Assembly: GCA_010672825.2 (NCBI GenBank)
Contig: JAAHFU020000001.1
Location: 1,674,001 to 1,738,000, forward strand
Reading direction: 5' to 3'
Source: Leptolyngbya sp. SIO1E4
Lineage (GTDB): Bacteria; Cyanobacteriota; Cyanobacteriia; Phormidesmidales; Phormidesmidaceae
DNA length: 64,000 nt
The notes under the pieces: generated by a model
What the model was told of the DNA's origin: nothing
The model's input: only the letters and a program-made list of their open reading frames with translations
The model's database searches: none
Made by a program: the position numbers and the translations under genes
In this document: piece after piece, positions 17,946-27,608 of the stretch
Layout: each line of letters starts with the position of its first letter
Position numbering within the stretch: position 1 is the first letter of the stretch

Positions 17946-18964
17946 CGAAACATGCTGCTCACAGAGCTTTCTTCGTGAATCCGCCAGATGGCTTCACCAA
18001 TCAGATTCGCGACTGACAGCACCGCTAGCTGTGGGAAACGGCGCTCGTCTGGTACGGGAATTGTGTTGGTGACGATCACCTCTTCAAAGATGCCGCTAGA
18101 CAGGCGCTCGCTGGCAGGCGGGGAAAAGACCGCATGGGTTGCACAGGCATATACTCGCTCAGCCCCTTCACGACGGAGCAGCCTCGCCCCTTCGCAGATG
18201 GTGCCTGCCGTATCAATCATGTCGTCAACCAGCACCGCTGTTTTACCGCGAATGTCACCAATCAGGTTCATCACCTCAGCGACGTTATGAGCTTGTCGTC
18301 GCTTGTCAATAATCGCAAGGGGGGCATCATTGAGCTTTTTCGCAAAGGCTCGGGCGCGAGCAACCCCGCCAACATCTGGCGAAACTACAACTAAATCTGA
18401 AATCTTCTTATTGGCAATGTAATCAATCAGTACGGGTGAGCCATACACATGATCACAGGGAATGTCGAAATATCCTTGAATCTGAGCTGAATGCAAATCC
18501 ATTGCTAGAACCCGGCTAGCCCCAGCCTTAGTCATCAAGTTAGCGACTAATTTGGCCGTGATCGATTCGCGCCCAGCCGTCTTGCGATCAGCCCTAGCAT
18601 AGCCATAGTAGGGAATCACTGCCGTAATTTGACGTGCCGACGCCCGCCGACACGCATCGACCATGATCATCAGTTCCATCAAATGATCGTTTACCGGTTG
18701 GCAAGTCGGTTGCACAAGATAAACATCGCATCCACGGATTGATTCTTGAATCTGAATGTATAGTTCGCCGTCAGCAAAGCGCTTGCGAACCATAGGCCCC
18801 AAATCAATGCCTAGATAACGAGCCACCTCCCGAGAGAGGTTCACATTAGCCGACCCTGAGAACAGTTTCAGGCGACTGTTATCGCTAAGGGTGGGCAGTA
18901 TCGCCTGAAGCGGCAGCGTGGCAGAACGAATCACAGCAGGCTCCCAAAACCCGAAAATTGACAT
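17942..18964 (-). CDS. prs: Ribose-phosphate pyrophosphokinase
   Basis: Prs makes PRPP from ribose 5-phosphate and ATP, feeding purine, pyrimidine, histidine, tryptophan and NAD synthesis. The 340-residue sequence carries RFADGELYIQIQESIRG, the ATP-binding YGYARADRK, the metal-binding DLHSAQIQGYFDIP and the PRPP loop LVDDMIDTAGTI. The N-terminus is about 20 residues longer than bacterial homologues, as is common in cyanobacteria. The start could also be a later codon. It has a 420-bp upstream gap and no operon partner. Confidence 0.96.
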   Translation of the reverse strand: MSIFGFWEPAVIRSATLPLQAILPTLSDNSRLKLFSGSANVNLSREVARYLGIDLGPMVRKRFADGELYIQIQESIRGCDVYLVQPTCQPVNDHLMELMIMVDACRRASARQITAVIPYYGYARADRKTAGRESITAKLVANLMTKAGASRVLAMDLHSAQIQGYFDIPCDHVYGSPVLIDYIANKKISDLVVVSPDVGGVARARAFAKKLNDAPLAIIDKRRQAHNVAEVMNLIGDIRGKTAVLVDDMIDTAGTICEGARLLRREGAERVYACATHAVFSPPASERLSSGIFEEVIVTNTIPVPDERRFPQLAVLSVANLIGEAIWRIHEESSVSSMFR

Positions 18965-19385
18965 CGTAATGCTAGCACTCGCTCATTAAATCTTTAGCGA
19001 GCAATTATTCTTATGCGCGTATGCCTAAAAAGCGCGAATTTGCCTGCTTTCAGGGTCAAAAACTGGCCAGAATTTCTGGAAGTGACCTTAACGTCGTTTT
19101 AAATATTGTTAATGTTAGCGCAAGGATAAGTTTTCAACCACAAGCTTTGCATCAACAAATTTTCATGAAAGAGAACGACCCAATTCCAGAGACACGCCTG
19201 GGAAGTGACCCGTTAACGCTGAGCTGCAGAGGGGGGGGTTAACGCCCGCTGAAGGAATGAACCACCTTTCCTTGAAAGCCCAAGTTAACGCTTAACCCCA
19301 ATAAGTCATGTCCAGGCCAGTGGATTGAATCGGTATCCACAGAGTGCGCCAGCATCTATAGACAAAACTCAATCAGCATTCCCCT
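18965..19385. other. Intergenic region with three GTTAACGC motifs
   Basis: A 421-bp gap between prs and the DUF3067 gene. GTTAACGC occurs exactly at 19212-19219, 19238-19245 and 19284-19291. A run of eight G lies directly before the second. No ORF of recognisable type is present; it must contain the prs promoter at its left side. Confidence 0.45.
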
Positions 19386-19703
19386 TTAAAGGGTATCGAG
19401 CAACCATTCCGAACTGCGCTCACCTAAATCTAAGGGAATGCTGACGGCCTTCCCTAAACGCGGGCGATCGCGCGTATCAGCAACGACCTGGCGAATGTAG
19501 TCTGCTTGCCCCCAACCCACCAGATACGTTGCGACTTCATTGAGATGGGCTAGATATTCTTCTTCAGATAAGGGAAAAGAAGCTTGTTCCAGATAACGCC
19601 ACATCACTTGGAGAAAAATTTGGTCTTGGAGGCGTCGGAACTGAACATCGAAGGAATATCCCCACTTAGATACGATCAGCTCGTGCAGTTCTTGACCCGT
19701 CAT
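19386..19703 (-). CDS. DUF3067 family protein
   Basis: The 105-residue product is a clear DUF3067 member, a family confined to cyanobacteria and plastids: MTGQELHELIVSKWGYSFDV, KIFLQVMWRYLEQASFPLSE-like centre and RDRPRLGKAVSIPLDLG near the C-terminus. The function is not known to me from the sequence. Its position divergent from petC-petA is common and suggests a link with photosynthetic membranes (inference only). It is soluble and lacks a signal peptide. Confidence 0.85.
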   Translation of the reverse strand: MTGQELHELIVSKWGYSFDVQFRRLQDQIFLQVMWRYLEQASFPLSEEEYLAHLNEVATYLVGWGQADYIRQVVADTRDRPRLGKAVSIPLDLGERSSEWLLDTL

Positions 19704-20149
19704 GGTCTACCTTCAGTTCGTGGTGCAATATTAATATTTTTTAACACTGATTTTGAGGCTTTTCCTGAACGCTATCACAGTCTCTATCGATTGCTGGGGC
19801 AAAGGTTTGAACCTGAGGGCATGAGCGGTATAGAGCAATTTACTCTGGCCAGAGAGTGTAGTCGCTTGGGGCTCGGGTTGAAGGGGATATCTCGGTACAG
19901 AAGGCAGGTTTACCGGGTCAGTCACCTACCGAAAGCAGATGAGCTGCGATCGCAGCCACACTGGAATGCAATAATACTTAGCATGATCCCGACTCTTTCT
20001 CATGAAGCAGCATTCAGGGATTTTGACTGGTAACGGGCGCTAGTAGGTGCCCATATAGACCATCACGGGGTTGTGGGCCTGTTTGTTGTCCTGCTCAGCT
20101 TCTCTGAATTTATTGCTGCGGTCTGTACTGAACGAACTCATCCTGGACT
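19704..20149. other. Upstream region of petC
   Basis: A 446-bp gap between the divergent DUF3067 gene and petC. It holds the promoters of both. A perfect 12-bp palindrome CTCTGGCCAGAG lies at 19843-19854. A rightward open frame continues through it, but nothing in that frame resembles a protein family. Confidence 0.4.
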
Positions 20150-20692
20150 ATGACTCAAGCCTCTGGAATGTCTGATGTGCCTGATTTAGGGCGTCGTCAG
20201 TTTATGAACCTTCTGACTTTTGGTGCTGCAACTGGTACGGTTGCTGGAATGCTGTACCCAGTTGTTCGCTACTTTATTCCACCCTCTAGTGGTGCTGCTG
20301 GCGGCGGCACAATCGCTAAAGATTCTCTGGGCATGGATGTTGTCGCGAGCCAGTTTTTGACAACCCATGGCCCCGGAGAACGAGTGCTGGCTCAGGGTCT
20401 TAAGGGAGACCCGACCTATTTAGTTGTTAGAGAAGACGGCAGTCTAGAGAAATACGGCATTAATTCTGTTTGTACTCACCTGGGGTGTGTTGTCCCTTGG
20501 AATGGCAGCGAAAACAAATTTATTTGCCCTTGCCACGGTTCTCAGTATGATGCCACTGGCAAGGTTGTGCGGGGGCCTGCTCCCCTATCTCTGGCATTAG
20601 CCCACGCCGATGTTACAGAAGATGATAAGGTCTCTCTTTCTGAATGGACTGAAACCGATTTCCGGACAGATGAATCCCCTTGGTGGGCCTAA
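20150..20692 (+). CDS. petC: Cytochrome b6f Rieske iron-sulfur protein
   Basis: PetC carries the 2Fe-2S cluster that takes electrons from plastoquinol at the Qo site of the thylakoid b6f complex. The 180-residue protein has an N-terminal cytoplasmic stretch with RRQF, a single membrane anchor (about residues 20-42) and a Gly-rich hinge (SSGAAGGG). The cluster ligands are present: Cys108 and His110 in CTHLGC, and Cys126 and His129 in CPCHGS. It is followed 69 bp later by petA, the usual cyanobacterial petCA operon. Confidence 0.97.
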   Translation: MTQASGMSDVPDLGRRQFMNLLTFGAATGTVAGMLYPVVRYFIPPSSGAAGGGTIAKDSLGMDVVASQFLTTHGPGERVLAQGLKGDPTYLVVREDGSLEKYGINSVCTHLGCVVPWNGSENKFICPCHGSQYDATGKVVRGPAPLSLALAHADVTEDDKVSLSEWTETDFRTDESPWWA

Positions 20693-20761
20693 GGGCATCG
20701 GTTCTGAAACTGAATCTTGTTTGCTGTGTTGTTCTGTTAAGTGTGGATAGCTAACACCCCA

Positions 20762-21760
20762 ATGAAGACCCGAGTTTTGAAAATCTGTTTTCGTCTACAG
20801 CGGGCATCCTGGCCTCAGGCTGTGAAGCCTTTGTTCGCGGCGATCGCAGCACTTGTAATCGTTCTATCTGGCAGTTTCTTAATGCCTGAGCCTGCCCAGG
20901 CTTATCCTTTCTGGGCTCAAGAAAATTACGAATCTCCCCGTGAAGCAACCGGGCGTATCGTTTGTGCTAACTGCCACCTGGCTGAAAAACCGACCCGTGT
21001 TGAGGTACCTCAGTCAGTCCTTCCCGACTCTGTCTTTAAGGCAGTGGTCGAAATTCCGTACGACTTAGAAACTCAACAGGTCTTAGGCGACGGTAGCAAG
21101 GGTGGCCTGAACGTCGGCGCGGTGCTGATGCTACCTGACGGCTTCAAGATTGCTCCCCCAGATCGCATTCCAGAAGACCTCAAAGAAGAAGTGGGTAGCA
21201 CCTACTTCATGCCTTACTCAGCAGATAAGGAAAATATTGTTCTGGTCGGCCCCTTGCCAGGTGAGCAGTATCAGGAGATCGTCTTCCCCATTCTGGCACC
21301 GGATCCCGGCCAAGATAAGAGCATTAAGTTCGGCAAGTATTCGGTTCACGTAGGCGGAAACCGGGGTCGCGGTCAAGTTTATCCCACAGGCGCTAATAGC
21401 AACAACAACGCGGTGAAAGCCACGGCTGCTGGGACTATCACTGAAGTTTCTGCCTTGGATGCAGGCGGCTACACAGTGACGATTCAACCGGTTACTGGAG
21501 ACGCTGTTTCGGTTTCGGTGCCTGTAGGGCCGGCGCTGATAGTGTCCGAAGGGGATGCGGTAGACGCAGGTGCACCTTTAACCACCGACCCCAACGTTGG
21601 TGGGTTTGGTCAGATTGATACCGAGATTGTGCTGCAAAGCCCAGGTCGTGTGAAGGGGCTAATTGCCTTCTTGGTGGCGATTATGCTGACTCAGATTCTG
21701 CTAGTCCTTAAGAAGAAGCAGGTCGAGCGTGTGCAGGCGGCAGAAGGGTTAAGCCTGTAG
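20762..21760 (+). CDS. petA: Apocytochrome f
   Basis: Cytochrome f is the c-type heme subunit of the b6f complex and passes electrons to plastocyanin or cytochrome c6. A signal peptide ends at AQA, leaving Tyr-Pro-Phe-Trp as the mature start, where the Tyr amine ligates heme. CANCH is the heme attachment site. A large lumenal beta domain follows and a C-terminal membrane helix ([18 protein letters not shown]) ends in a short basic tail. The frame is also open from a GTG at 20741; the ATG at 20762 is chosen because it gives a normal signal peptide. A strong terminator follows. Confidence 0.96.
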   Translation: MKTRVLKICFRLQRASWPQAVKPLFAAIAALVIVLSGSFLMPEPAQAYPFWAQENYESPREATGRIVCANCHLAEKPTRVEVPQSVLPDSVFKAVVEIPYDLETQQVLGDGSKGGLNVGAVLMLPDGFKIAPPDRIPEDLKEEVGSTYFMPYSADKENIVLVGPLPGEQYQEIVFPILAPDPGQDKSIKFGKYSVHVGGNRGRGQVYPTGANSNNNAVKATAAGTITEVSALDAGGYTVTIQPVTGDAVSVSVPVGPALIVSEGDAVDAGAPLTTDPNVGGFGQIDTEIVLQSPGRVKGLIAFLVAIMLTQILLVLKKKQVERVQAAEGLSL

Positions 21761-21798
21761 GCTTGGCGATGTATTCATTTGCTGTCTAGCGTAAAGCA

Positions 21799-21831
21799 AG
21801 AGGGTGCCTTGAGGCACCCTCTCTTTTTTTC
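21799..21831 (+). terminator. Rho-independent terminator of petCA
   Basis: AGAGGGTGCC-TTGA-GGCACCCTCT is followed by CTTTTTTT. It lies 38 bp behind the petA stop and before the convergent SbcC-like gene. The T-tract is only on the plus strand, so it serves petCA. Confidence 0.93.
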
Positions 21832-21858
21832 AGGTTCAGAGACTCCCCATGCTGTGTA

Positions 21859-24621
21859 TCAGTCATCGCGCTCAACAAAAATGACATTCTCAGTCACTTT
21901 CTCGAAAGTATCATCGTGGCTGATGACAAACAGCTGGTTAAAGCTCCTAATGCGAGCGATCGCCTCAGCCAAGCTCTCTCTCCGAGGCCGATCCATATTG
22001 GTGGTGGGCTCATCGAAAAAGGCAATGTCGATATCAGCCAGCACCTTCAGCAGCGCCAGCCGGACAGCCAAGGCCGCACACATTTGCTCGCCCCCAGAGA
22101 GATTCACAAAGCGCCGTGTATCAGGACCTTCCTGCACCTGAATTTCGTAGTTCCGCGTCCAAGTCAACGCGACGTTAGGGCGATTGAGGAGTTCTCGAAA
22201 CAACCGGTCAGCTTCCCGCGAAATTTGCTGCACATAGCGCTCTGTGATGCGCGGACCGGCTTCTTTATAAGCTTTACGGGCAAAGTTAATGAAGCGTTTG
22301 ACGCGATCGCGCTTTTTGCGCTGCTCAATCGCCAGATCGCGCTGTTGAGCGAGATCCTTGAGGTCGTCAATCTGTCGTTGCAATTCATTCAGCAACTGCT
22401 GCTGCTGGGGCAAGCTACCAGCGAGGCGATCGCGCTGGGATCGAATGTCTTGATATGTGGCATCTATCTGCTGTGCCCGTTGCGGATCGAAATTGGCCTG
22501 GGCAGCGTGCAAATCCGTCTGGATCCGAGTCTGTTCTTGCTGGAGCTGGGCGAGGCTCTGCTGGGCTCCATCCAGGTCTTGAGACAGTTGGGTAGCATCC
22601 TGCATCGCGCGTTCATACTGCAGATATTGCAAGTAGTCAGCTTGGTGGGTTTGTTTGAGCTGGTTCTGGGTGGCGATCGCTGTGTCTAAGGAATTAAACG
22701 CCTGCAGCTGCGCCACCAATTCATCAATCTGCTTTTGGATGCCCCCTTGAGCTGCCTGCATTTCATCATGGCGCTTTTGCACAGTGGGCTGCTGCTGGCA
22801 CGATCGCGCGAGCACAGCACAACGCCCCCGGGGATCTTGCAGGGTCGTCAGGGCAGCTTGAATATCCACCAAGCGAGTTTGTAAAGTTTCGGTTTGGGTG
22901 AGCTTTTCGTGCAATGTTTGCATACGGGTCGTCAAGGTCGCCTGCTGCGTCTGCAACTGAGCAAGCTGCTGCCGGCGCTCTGGCAAGGTAGCAACAGTGG
23001 CTTGGTGTTGCGCTAACTGAGCCAGGTCTTGATGCAGGGTTTCTAGGTGCGATCGCAGCACCTCAGCATCGGTTTGGGTAGACAGGTCGTCAAGAATCTG
23101 CTGCACCTGGGACAAAATACCTTGATTCACCTCTACACCTGCTTCCAGTGCGGCTTGCAGAGAAGCAATGGACTCCGTGGACAAAAGAGGAATGCTCTGT
23201 TGGAGGGCAGCTAGGGTCTGAAGGGCTTCACCTGCCTGACTCTGGTAGCGATCGCAGGTCTCCTGTCCCTGGCTCACCAACTGCTGTAGCTCCGCCTCAA
23301 ATTGACGTGCAGCTTCAACCCGACTGAGTTGCTGCTGCAGGCGATCGCGCTGCTGCTCTAGCGCGGGGATTTCGGCCACGGTGGTCGTCAGGGCTTGCAG
23401 GCGATCAATGGTTTGGGTGGTGTGCTCAACTTGCGTTGCCAGGTGAGTCGCTTGATTCTCGGTCGCCTGCAGCTCTCCTTTTACCTGGGCCAACACAGTT
23501 TGCTGCTGCTGCAGTTCCTGAAGCTGAGTTTCTAATTGGGTTTGTTCTTGCACTTTGAGCTGCAGTTGGGCCATTTCCTCAGCAGCAGTTCGAAATCCTT
23601 CAAGCTGTACCCTAAGCCGAGTTAAATCCGTTGCCCGCGTCTCCAGGGTTTTCTGCAGCTGCTGTTGGCGTTTTTGCAAGGAGTATTGTTGAGATTGCTG
23701 CTGGCTCAGCACCTGCAATTGGGCCTCGGCGGCCTGGTAAGCGACATAAGCAGGTCGAGTGTTAGCACAAATGTTGACAGCCTGATTGGCCTGCTCAAGG
23801 GATTGCTGTAAAAGCGCGATCGCCTGGTGTTTCCCCTCAATTTGAGACTGCTGCTGCTGCTGCTGAGTTTGTAGCTGTTGCACCTGCGCCGCCTGGGCTT
23901 TCAGGGCATCTCGTTCCTGCTGCAGGGTTTCTAACTGGGTTGTGAGGGTAGCGAGCTGGGTCTCATTCTCGGCCAGGCTAGTGGCAAGGGTTTGATGCCG
24001 CTCTTGTAGGTCATCCCAAGCGGCGAGACGGTCTTCGTAGGTGGCGATGTCGCGATCAACGGCCTCAACTTGAGCCTCTGCATAGCGGCGTAGGCTATTC
24101 AAATCTTTGTGGACAGTTTTGTACTCATCGACTTTGAGAATTTTGTCAAAGACGGATTTGCGATTTTCTACAGATTGCAAGAAGTCAGCGGTGAAGGTGC
24201 CCTGGGGCACACCAACCGTGCGAGCGAAGAGTTCCCCCAAGTCAGTGCCAGGCGCAACGCCCAAATGCTCGCGCAACCAGGGGAGCACCTCATCTTTGAT
24301 GCGAGTGTAAGGCAGGCGAGCATTGAGTTGAGGGTCAAAGAGGATATAGCCCTTATGGGTGTGGCGCTGCGCAGCGTAAGTGCGCCCATCGTGATTCGAG
24401 ATAAATTCAACTGTGACGGTCGCGCTGCCGCTGCCATTGCGAATGAGGTCGTCTTTCGCGTAGTCGCCCTGGTAATTGAAGAGCACCCACGCAATGGCTT
24501 CTAAGATGCTGGTTTTACCCGCTCCATTTTCGCCACAAATGGCGTTGGTGCCCGGGGAAAAGGTGAAGTGTTTATCGCAGTGGGTTTTAAAGTTTTTGAG
24601 GGTTACGGAGAGAATCTGCAT
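21859..24621 (-). CDS. SbcC/Rad50-like SMC-family ATPase
   Basis: The 920-residue protein has split ABC-ATPase ends and a very long Gln-rich coiled coil between them (about residues 180-800). The Walker A motif GENGAGKTS lies at residues 30-38. The signature NLSGGEQ and Walker B DIDIAFFDEPTTNMD lie near the C-terminus. This is the architecture of SbcC/Rad50, which with the nuclease SbcD/Mre11 processes DNA hairpins and double-strand ends. The central turn contains RCAVLARSC, not the CxxC zinc hook of classical Rad50. No sbcD gene is adjacent in this window. RecN or another SMC-like role is the alternative. It is convergent with petCA and lies about 125 bp downstream of the NACHT gene on the same strand. 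Confidence 0.82.
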   Translation of the reverse strand: MQILSVTLKNFKTHCDKHFTFSPGTNAICGENGAGKTSILEAIAWVLFNYQGDYAKDDLIRNGSGSATVTVEFISNHDGRTYAAQRHTHKGYILFDPQLNARLPYTRIKDEVLPWLREHLGVAPGTDLGELFARTVGVPQGTFTADFLQSVENRKSVFDKILKVDEYKTVHKDLNSLRRYAEAQVEAVDRDIATYEDRLAAWDDLQERHQTLATSLAENETQLATLTTQLETLQQERDALKAQAAQVQQLQTQQQQQQSQIEGKHQAIALLQQSLEQANQAVNICANTRPAYVAYQAAEAQLQVLSQQQSQQYSLQKRQQQLQKTLETRATDLTRLRVQLEGFRTAAEEMAQLQLKVQEQTQLETQLQELQQQQTVLAQVKGELQATENQATHLATQVEHTTQTIDRLQALTTTVAEIPALEQQRDRLQQQLSRVEAARQFEAELQQLVSQGQETCDRYQSQAGEALQTLAALQQSIPLLSTESIASLQAALEAGVEVNQGILSQVQQILDDLSTQTDAEVLRSHLETLHQDLAQLAQHQATVATLPERRQQLAQLQTQQATLTTRMQTLHEKLTQTETLQTRLVDIQAALTTLQDPRGRCAVLARSCQQQPTVQKRHDEMQAAQGGIQKQIDELVAQLQAFNSLDTAIATQNQLKQTHQADYLQYLQYERAMQDATQLSQDLDGAQQSLAQLQQEQTRIQTDLHAAQANFDPQRAQQIDATYQDIRSQRDRLAGSLPQQQQLLNELQRQIDDLKDLAQQRDLAIEQRKKRDRVKRFINFARKAYKEAGPRITERYVQQISREADRLFRELLNRPNVALTWTRNYEIQVQEGPDTRRFVNLSGGEQMCAALAVRLALLKVLADIDIAFFDEPTTNMDRPRRESLAEAIARIRSFNQLFVISHDDTFEKVTENVIFVERDD

Positions 24622-24746
24622 AGGGATATGGTCAAAACCCCGTAGGGACTATCGATCAGGAACTATCGTTAATTGATGGGTCTTGCGATCGCTATAATCA
24701 CCTTTACCCTACTACCCATTTCCCGCTCTCCCCATCTCTTTCCTCC

Positions 24747-26813
24747 CTATCTCCCATTCATTGGCATCGCCGCAAAATGCACCTGCACGAGCTTGTGACG
24801 AAACCGATAACCGCCCCCCACTCGCTGCAACAACAGTCGCTCAACACAGTAGTTGAGGAAGCGGGCATAGTTCCAGGGAATGGCATTGTTAGCGTAGAGG
24901 ATAACCCGCAGCATAAAGTGTTGGGCGCAGACTAAGCCGCTGGTGTAAATGCTCACGAGAATCGCGATCGCGAAAAAATTGTTCGTGGGGGCAACCTCAT
25001 CCAAGCCAACAGACAGTGAAAAGATAACTACCCCCGATATCAGAAGCAGCGCAATCGTCAACAGTATGACGGTTCTTTTTAGCGCTGAACGGATCCCTTG
25101 ATTAGATCGAACACGCAGCAAGATATCTGTTTTGAACCCTTCAAACAGCCCAACAAATGGCCCAATGAGCAGCCCCAATAATAGCCCAACAAATGGCCCC
25201 ACAACGAGCCCAATGACTGGCATGATCAGTACCCCCTCTCGCAGCCCAATAATCAGCCCAATCACTAGCCCGGCAATGGGCCAGATAAACAGCCCCCTCC
25301 GCAAAACATCCCCTAACGTTTTGCAAAAGGCTTGTGGCGAGAAGCGCGCAAACGATAACTCAAAGTTCTCACTCATGTCGATATCATTGAGCGCGCCAAT
25401 GAACCCTAAAACCAGCCCCATCATCAGGCCAAACAGCCCAATGACCACCCCCAAGCCCAGGCCTACAATCAGCCCCATCATAAGCCCATAAAGCGATTCC
25501 TGGCCAGAGGTTGTCAGCATCTTTGGCTGCAGGGTCTCAATCAAAAATTCATCGTGCGATCGCGTCTGCAGTTGCTTCGCCAGCCACCCTAACCAATACC
25601 GAGTTTGTCGTGCCGTAGGCTGCTGCCCTGGGGGATATTCCTGACTATTCACCGCTTCATGCAGTCGCTGCTCCACATAGGTATCGAGCAGGTAATCGAG
25701 CTTCTCTTGATCCGTCTGCTTTTGTTGCCACTGCATGGGGGCGATCGTCGCCTGCACCAAAATTAACAGGGTCAATAGCAGGGGTGTACTTGCCAAATCC
25801 AGTACCCCTGCATCTCTCTGCCACGTCTCCCACAGATCTCCCACCTGCAGGGAGTTCAGGGCAGTCTGAATCTGTTTATCTGTCAACGGTTCCAGACGGA
25901 CAATTCCGCTCAACGCCAACGCTTCCGGGCAGCGCTCGTACACTTCAAGGTGGCTGCACACCACCAGGCGGCTTGGCCCTTCCCCTGACTGCATCCAGGC
26001 GTTGATAGCTTGCATTACGGGTTTCTGCCGCGCTAGCGGCAAGACATCCAGATCATCCAACAGGGGCAGTAGCTTTTTTTCTGCCAGCCAGGATTGGCCC
26101 AGCCTTGGTAAGACCCCATACTTCAGATTCAGTTCACTCACCAGCCAGTCCGTGATGCTTTGGCTAGACTGCTGCCAGGATGACAGGTTAAATATCACGG
26201 GAATTGGGTGATCTGGCTGATCGTTAGCCCGCTGAATCAGAACCGCCGCTAAATCCAGCAGGGTTGTGGTTTTACCAGCGCCCAAAGCACCCACAACCAG
26301 CAGTTGGCCTTCCACGTCTTGTCGATCAAACACTTCTGCAATGTGGGTGTTGGCGGGGAGGGGCCGAAAAGCTGGATCCGCAACGCGGAGTTGACTACCC
26401 CAGGGGCGACTCACCTGGCCGTGCGAACCGGTCCTATCTAGACGACTCAAAATGACTGTGTGCAACGATTGCCGTAGGCGTTCCTCGACCTCTGCCCATA
26501 CTGCATTTATCAGGATCGCTTCGTTGGCAGCTTCACGAGTTGCAGGGGGTTTGATCATGGGCAAACCATAACTCAAGTATCCGCGCAGCAAAGCCTCAAG
26601 GCTGTGCTCTACTCCCCCCAGACCGCCCCCAGTTGAACTCTCTGCCCATGCCAACAACGCTGTCACCCGATCGCGTGAGGGTGCCGGTGCCGGTGGCAGC
26701 CAACCCTCATCAGGCTTGAGCGCAGCGATCGCCTGATCTAGCTGACGCTTCGGCAACGACGCCAGCCGATTAAACAACTCCAGGCGTTTTTGAGAGGCGG
26801 CTGAATCAGACAC
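24747..26813 (-). CDS. Membrane-anchored NACHT NTPase with effector-associated-like N-terminus
   Basis: The first 80 or so residues form a small helical domain with ALKPDEGWLPPAPAPSRDRV and LLAWAESSTGGGLGGVEHSL, resembling the effector-associated (death-fold-like) domains common in cyanobacterial NACHT and caspase proteins. A NACHT NTPase follows: Walker A GALGAGKTT at 175-183 and Walker B LLPLLDDLD at 248-256, with helical sensor regions after it. From about residue 430 the protein becomes a glycine-rich polytopic membrane region with many GL, GP and IG repeats, then a soluble end containing RVGGGYRFRHKLVQVHFA. NACHT proteins act as signalling or defence NTPases that oligomerise on sensing a trigger. 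The partner and effector are not identifiable here. No TPR, WD40 or LRR sensor repeats are visible. Confidence 0.8.
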   Translation of the reverse strand: MSDSAASQKRLELFNRLASLPKRQLDQAIAALKPDEGWLPPAPAPSRDRVTALLAWAESSTGGGLGGVEHSLEALLRGYLSYGLPMIKPPATREAANEAILINAVWAEVEERLRQSLHTVILSRLDRTGSHGQVSRPWGSQLRVADPAFRPLPANTHIAEVFDRQDVEGQLLVVGALGAGKTTTLLDLAAVLIQRANDQPDHPIPVIFNLSSWQQSSQSITDWLVSELNLKYGVLPRLGQSWLAEKKLLPLLDDLDVLPLARQKPVMQAINAWMQSGEGPSRLVVCSHLEVYERCPEALALSGIVRLEPLTDKQIQTALNSLQVGDLWETWQRDAGVLDLASTPLLLTLLILVQATIAPMQWQQKQTDQEKLDYLLDTYVEQRLHEAVNSQEYPPGQQPTARQTRYWLGWLAKQLQTRSHDEFLIETLQPKMLTTSGQESLYGLMMGLIVGLGLGVVIGLFGLMMGLVLGFIGALNDIDMSENFELSFARFSPQAFCKTLGDVLRRGLFIWPIAGLVIGLIIGLREGVLIMPVIGLVVGPFVGLLLGLLIGPFVGLFEGFKTDILLRVRSNQGIRSALKRTVILLTIALLLISGVVIFSLSVGLDEVAPTNNFFAIAILVSIYTSGLVCAQHFMLRVILYANNAIPWNYARFLNYCVERLLLQRVGGGYRFRHKLVQVHFAAMPMNGR

Positions 26814-26947
26814 AGGCAGGCAGGGATAAATAAAAACCCCAACGAAGCTGCTCCTACCTTTTACTGTATGCGCTATCGCACTACAGGCCTATTTCTATAA
26901 GCATTTCCCTCGTTTCCACATAGCGTGAATACGCCAACAGGTTCCCC

Positions 26948-27523
26948 TTAGTCCACCCAGGTCTGGGAACTTAGCTGTGTGCTGCTGGTAATTTCAGTAA
27001 TGCCTTGATAAAGCTGAGTACGGGTCCACGCTACCCGTCGATCCCGCGCTTCGCCCGGGGCATCGTATCGAACTTCCACCGAGGCTTCGATCTCCACATT
27101 TTTGACATCAACGTCTGGGTCGATCACATTTTGGAGATTGGCGATCGCCACCAACTCAGGGATTAAGCGCGCTGATCCGGCATCTGCATCCAGCAAACGG
27201 GCTCCCCGACTGCTGTAGACGAGATGGCGATCTCCGTCATACAGCGCAAAGACTTGGTAAACCACGTTGGCATAGGTCGTCTCTGGCTTATCGGCGACGT
27301 TCAGTTGCAGCACCAAATCTGTAACCGTCCCGTCTTTGGCCAAGCGCCCCAGGCGTAACTCTGCATCCCAAGCCCCCTGTCGTTCGGCCAACTGCAGAGA
27401 GTCATGGGCAGCAGAGAATGGCATGCCAACCAGCCCCCCTAACACCAGCGATGATGTCAGCAGCGCCAGGGTACCCACTTGCTTAAACCCTGACCCAGAT
27501 CTGTCGCGTGTCTGAAACCACAT
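26948..27523 (-). CDS. Exported protein of unknown function
   Basis: The 191-residue product has a typical signal segment (about residues 17-40, ending FSAAHD). The mature part looks beta-rich, with AELRLGRLAKDGTVTDLVLQ and repeated strand-like hydrophilic stretches, and no Cys pair or catalytic motif that I can assign. I do not recognise the family. GGAGAAG is placed well ahead of the ATG. It stands between the NACHT gene and msrA on the same strand, but gaps of 134 and 85 bp make co-transcription uncertain. Confidence 0.6.
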   Translation of the reverse strand: MWFQTRDRSGSGFKQVGTLALLTSSLVLGGLVGMPFSAAHDSLQLAERQGAWDAELRLGRLAKDGTVTDLVLQLNVADKPETTYANVVYQVFALYDGDRHLVYSSRGARLLDADAGSARLIPELVAIANLQNVIDPDVDVKNVEIEASVEVRYDAPGEARDRRVAWTRTQLYQGITEITSSTQLSSQTWVD

Positions 27524-27608
27524 CTTTCTTCTCCGCGTGTCTACACCTTTATCAGGCTAGCCCCCCCGCCGTAAATGAAGATGCACAACCATGACCGCAT
27601 CACTGCTG

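Noticed and set aside
19584..20033. Rightward open frame of 149 codons overlapping the DUF3067 gene and the petC upstream region
   Set aside because: The first 120 bp are antisense to a well-supported DUF3067 gene, and the rest shows no family motif or ribosome binding site.
21916..22689. A 257-codon plus-strand frame inside the SbcC-like gene
   Set aside because: It is antisense to conserved ATPase coding sequence and has no protein-family features of its own.
22900..24000. CTG/CAG-rich stretches resembling a triplet repeat
   Set aside because: They are Gln and Leu codons of the coiled coil of the SbcC-like protein.
25132..25491. Periodic CCCAATNAGCCC-like units that could suggest a CRISPR or satellite
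   Set aside because: They encode the Gly/Leu/Ile-rich membrane helices of the NACHT protein on the other strand; the spacing is irregular and there are no unique spacers.
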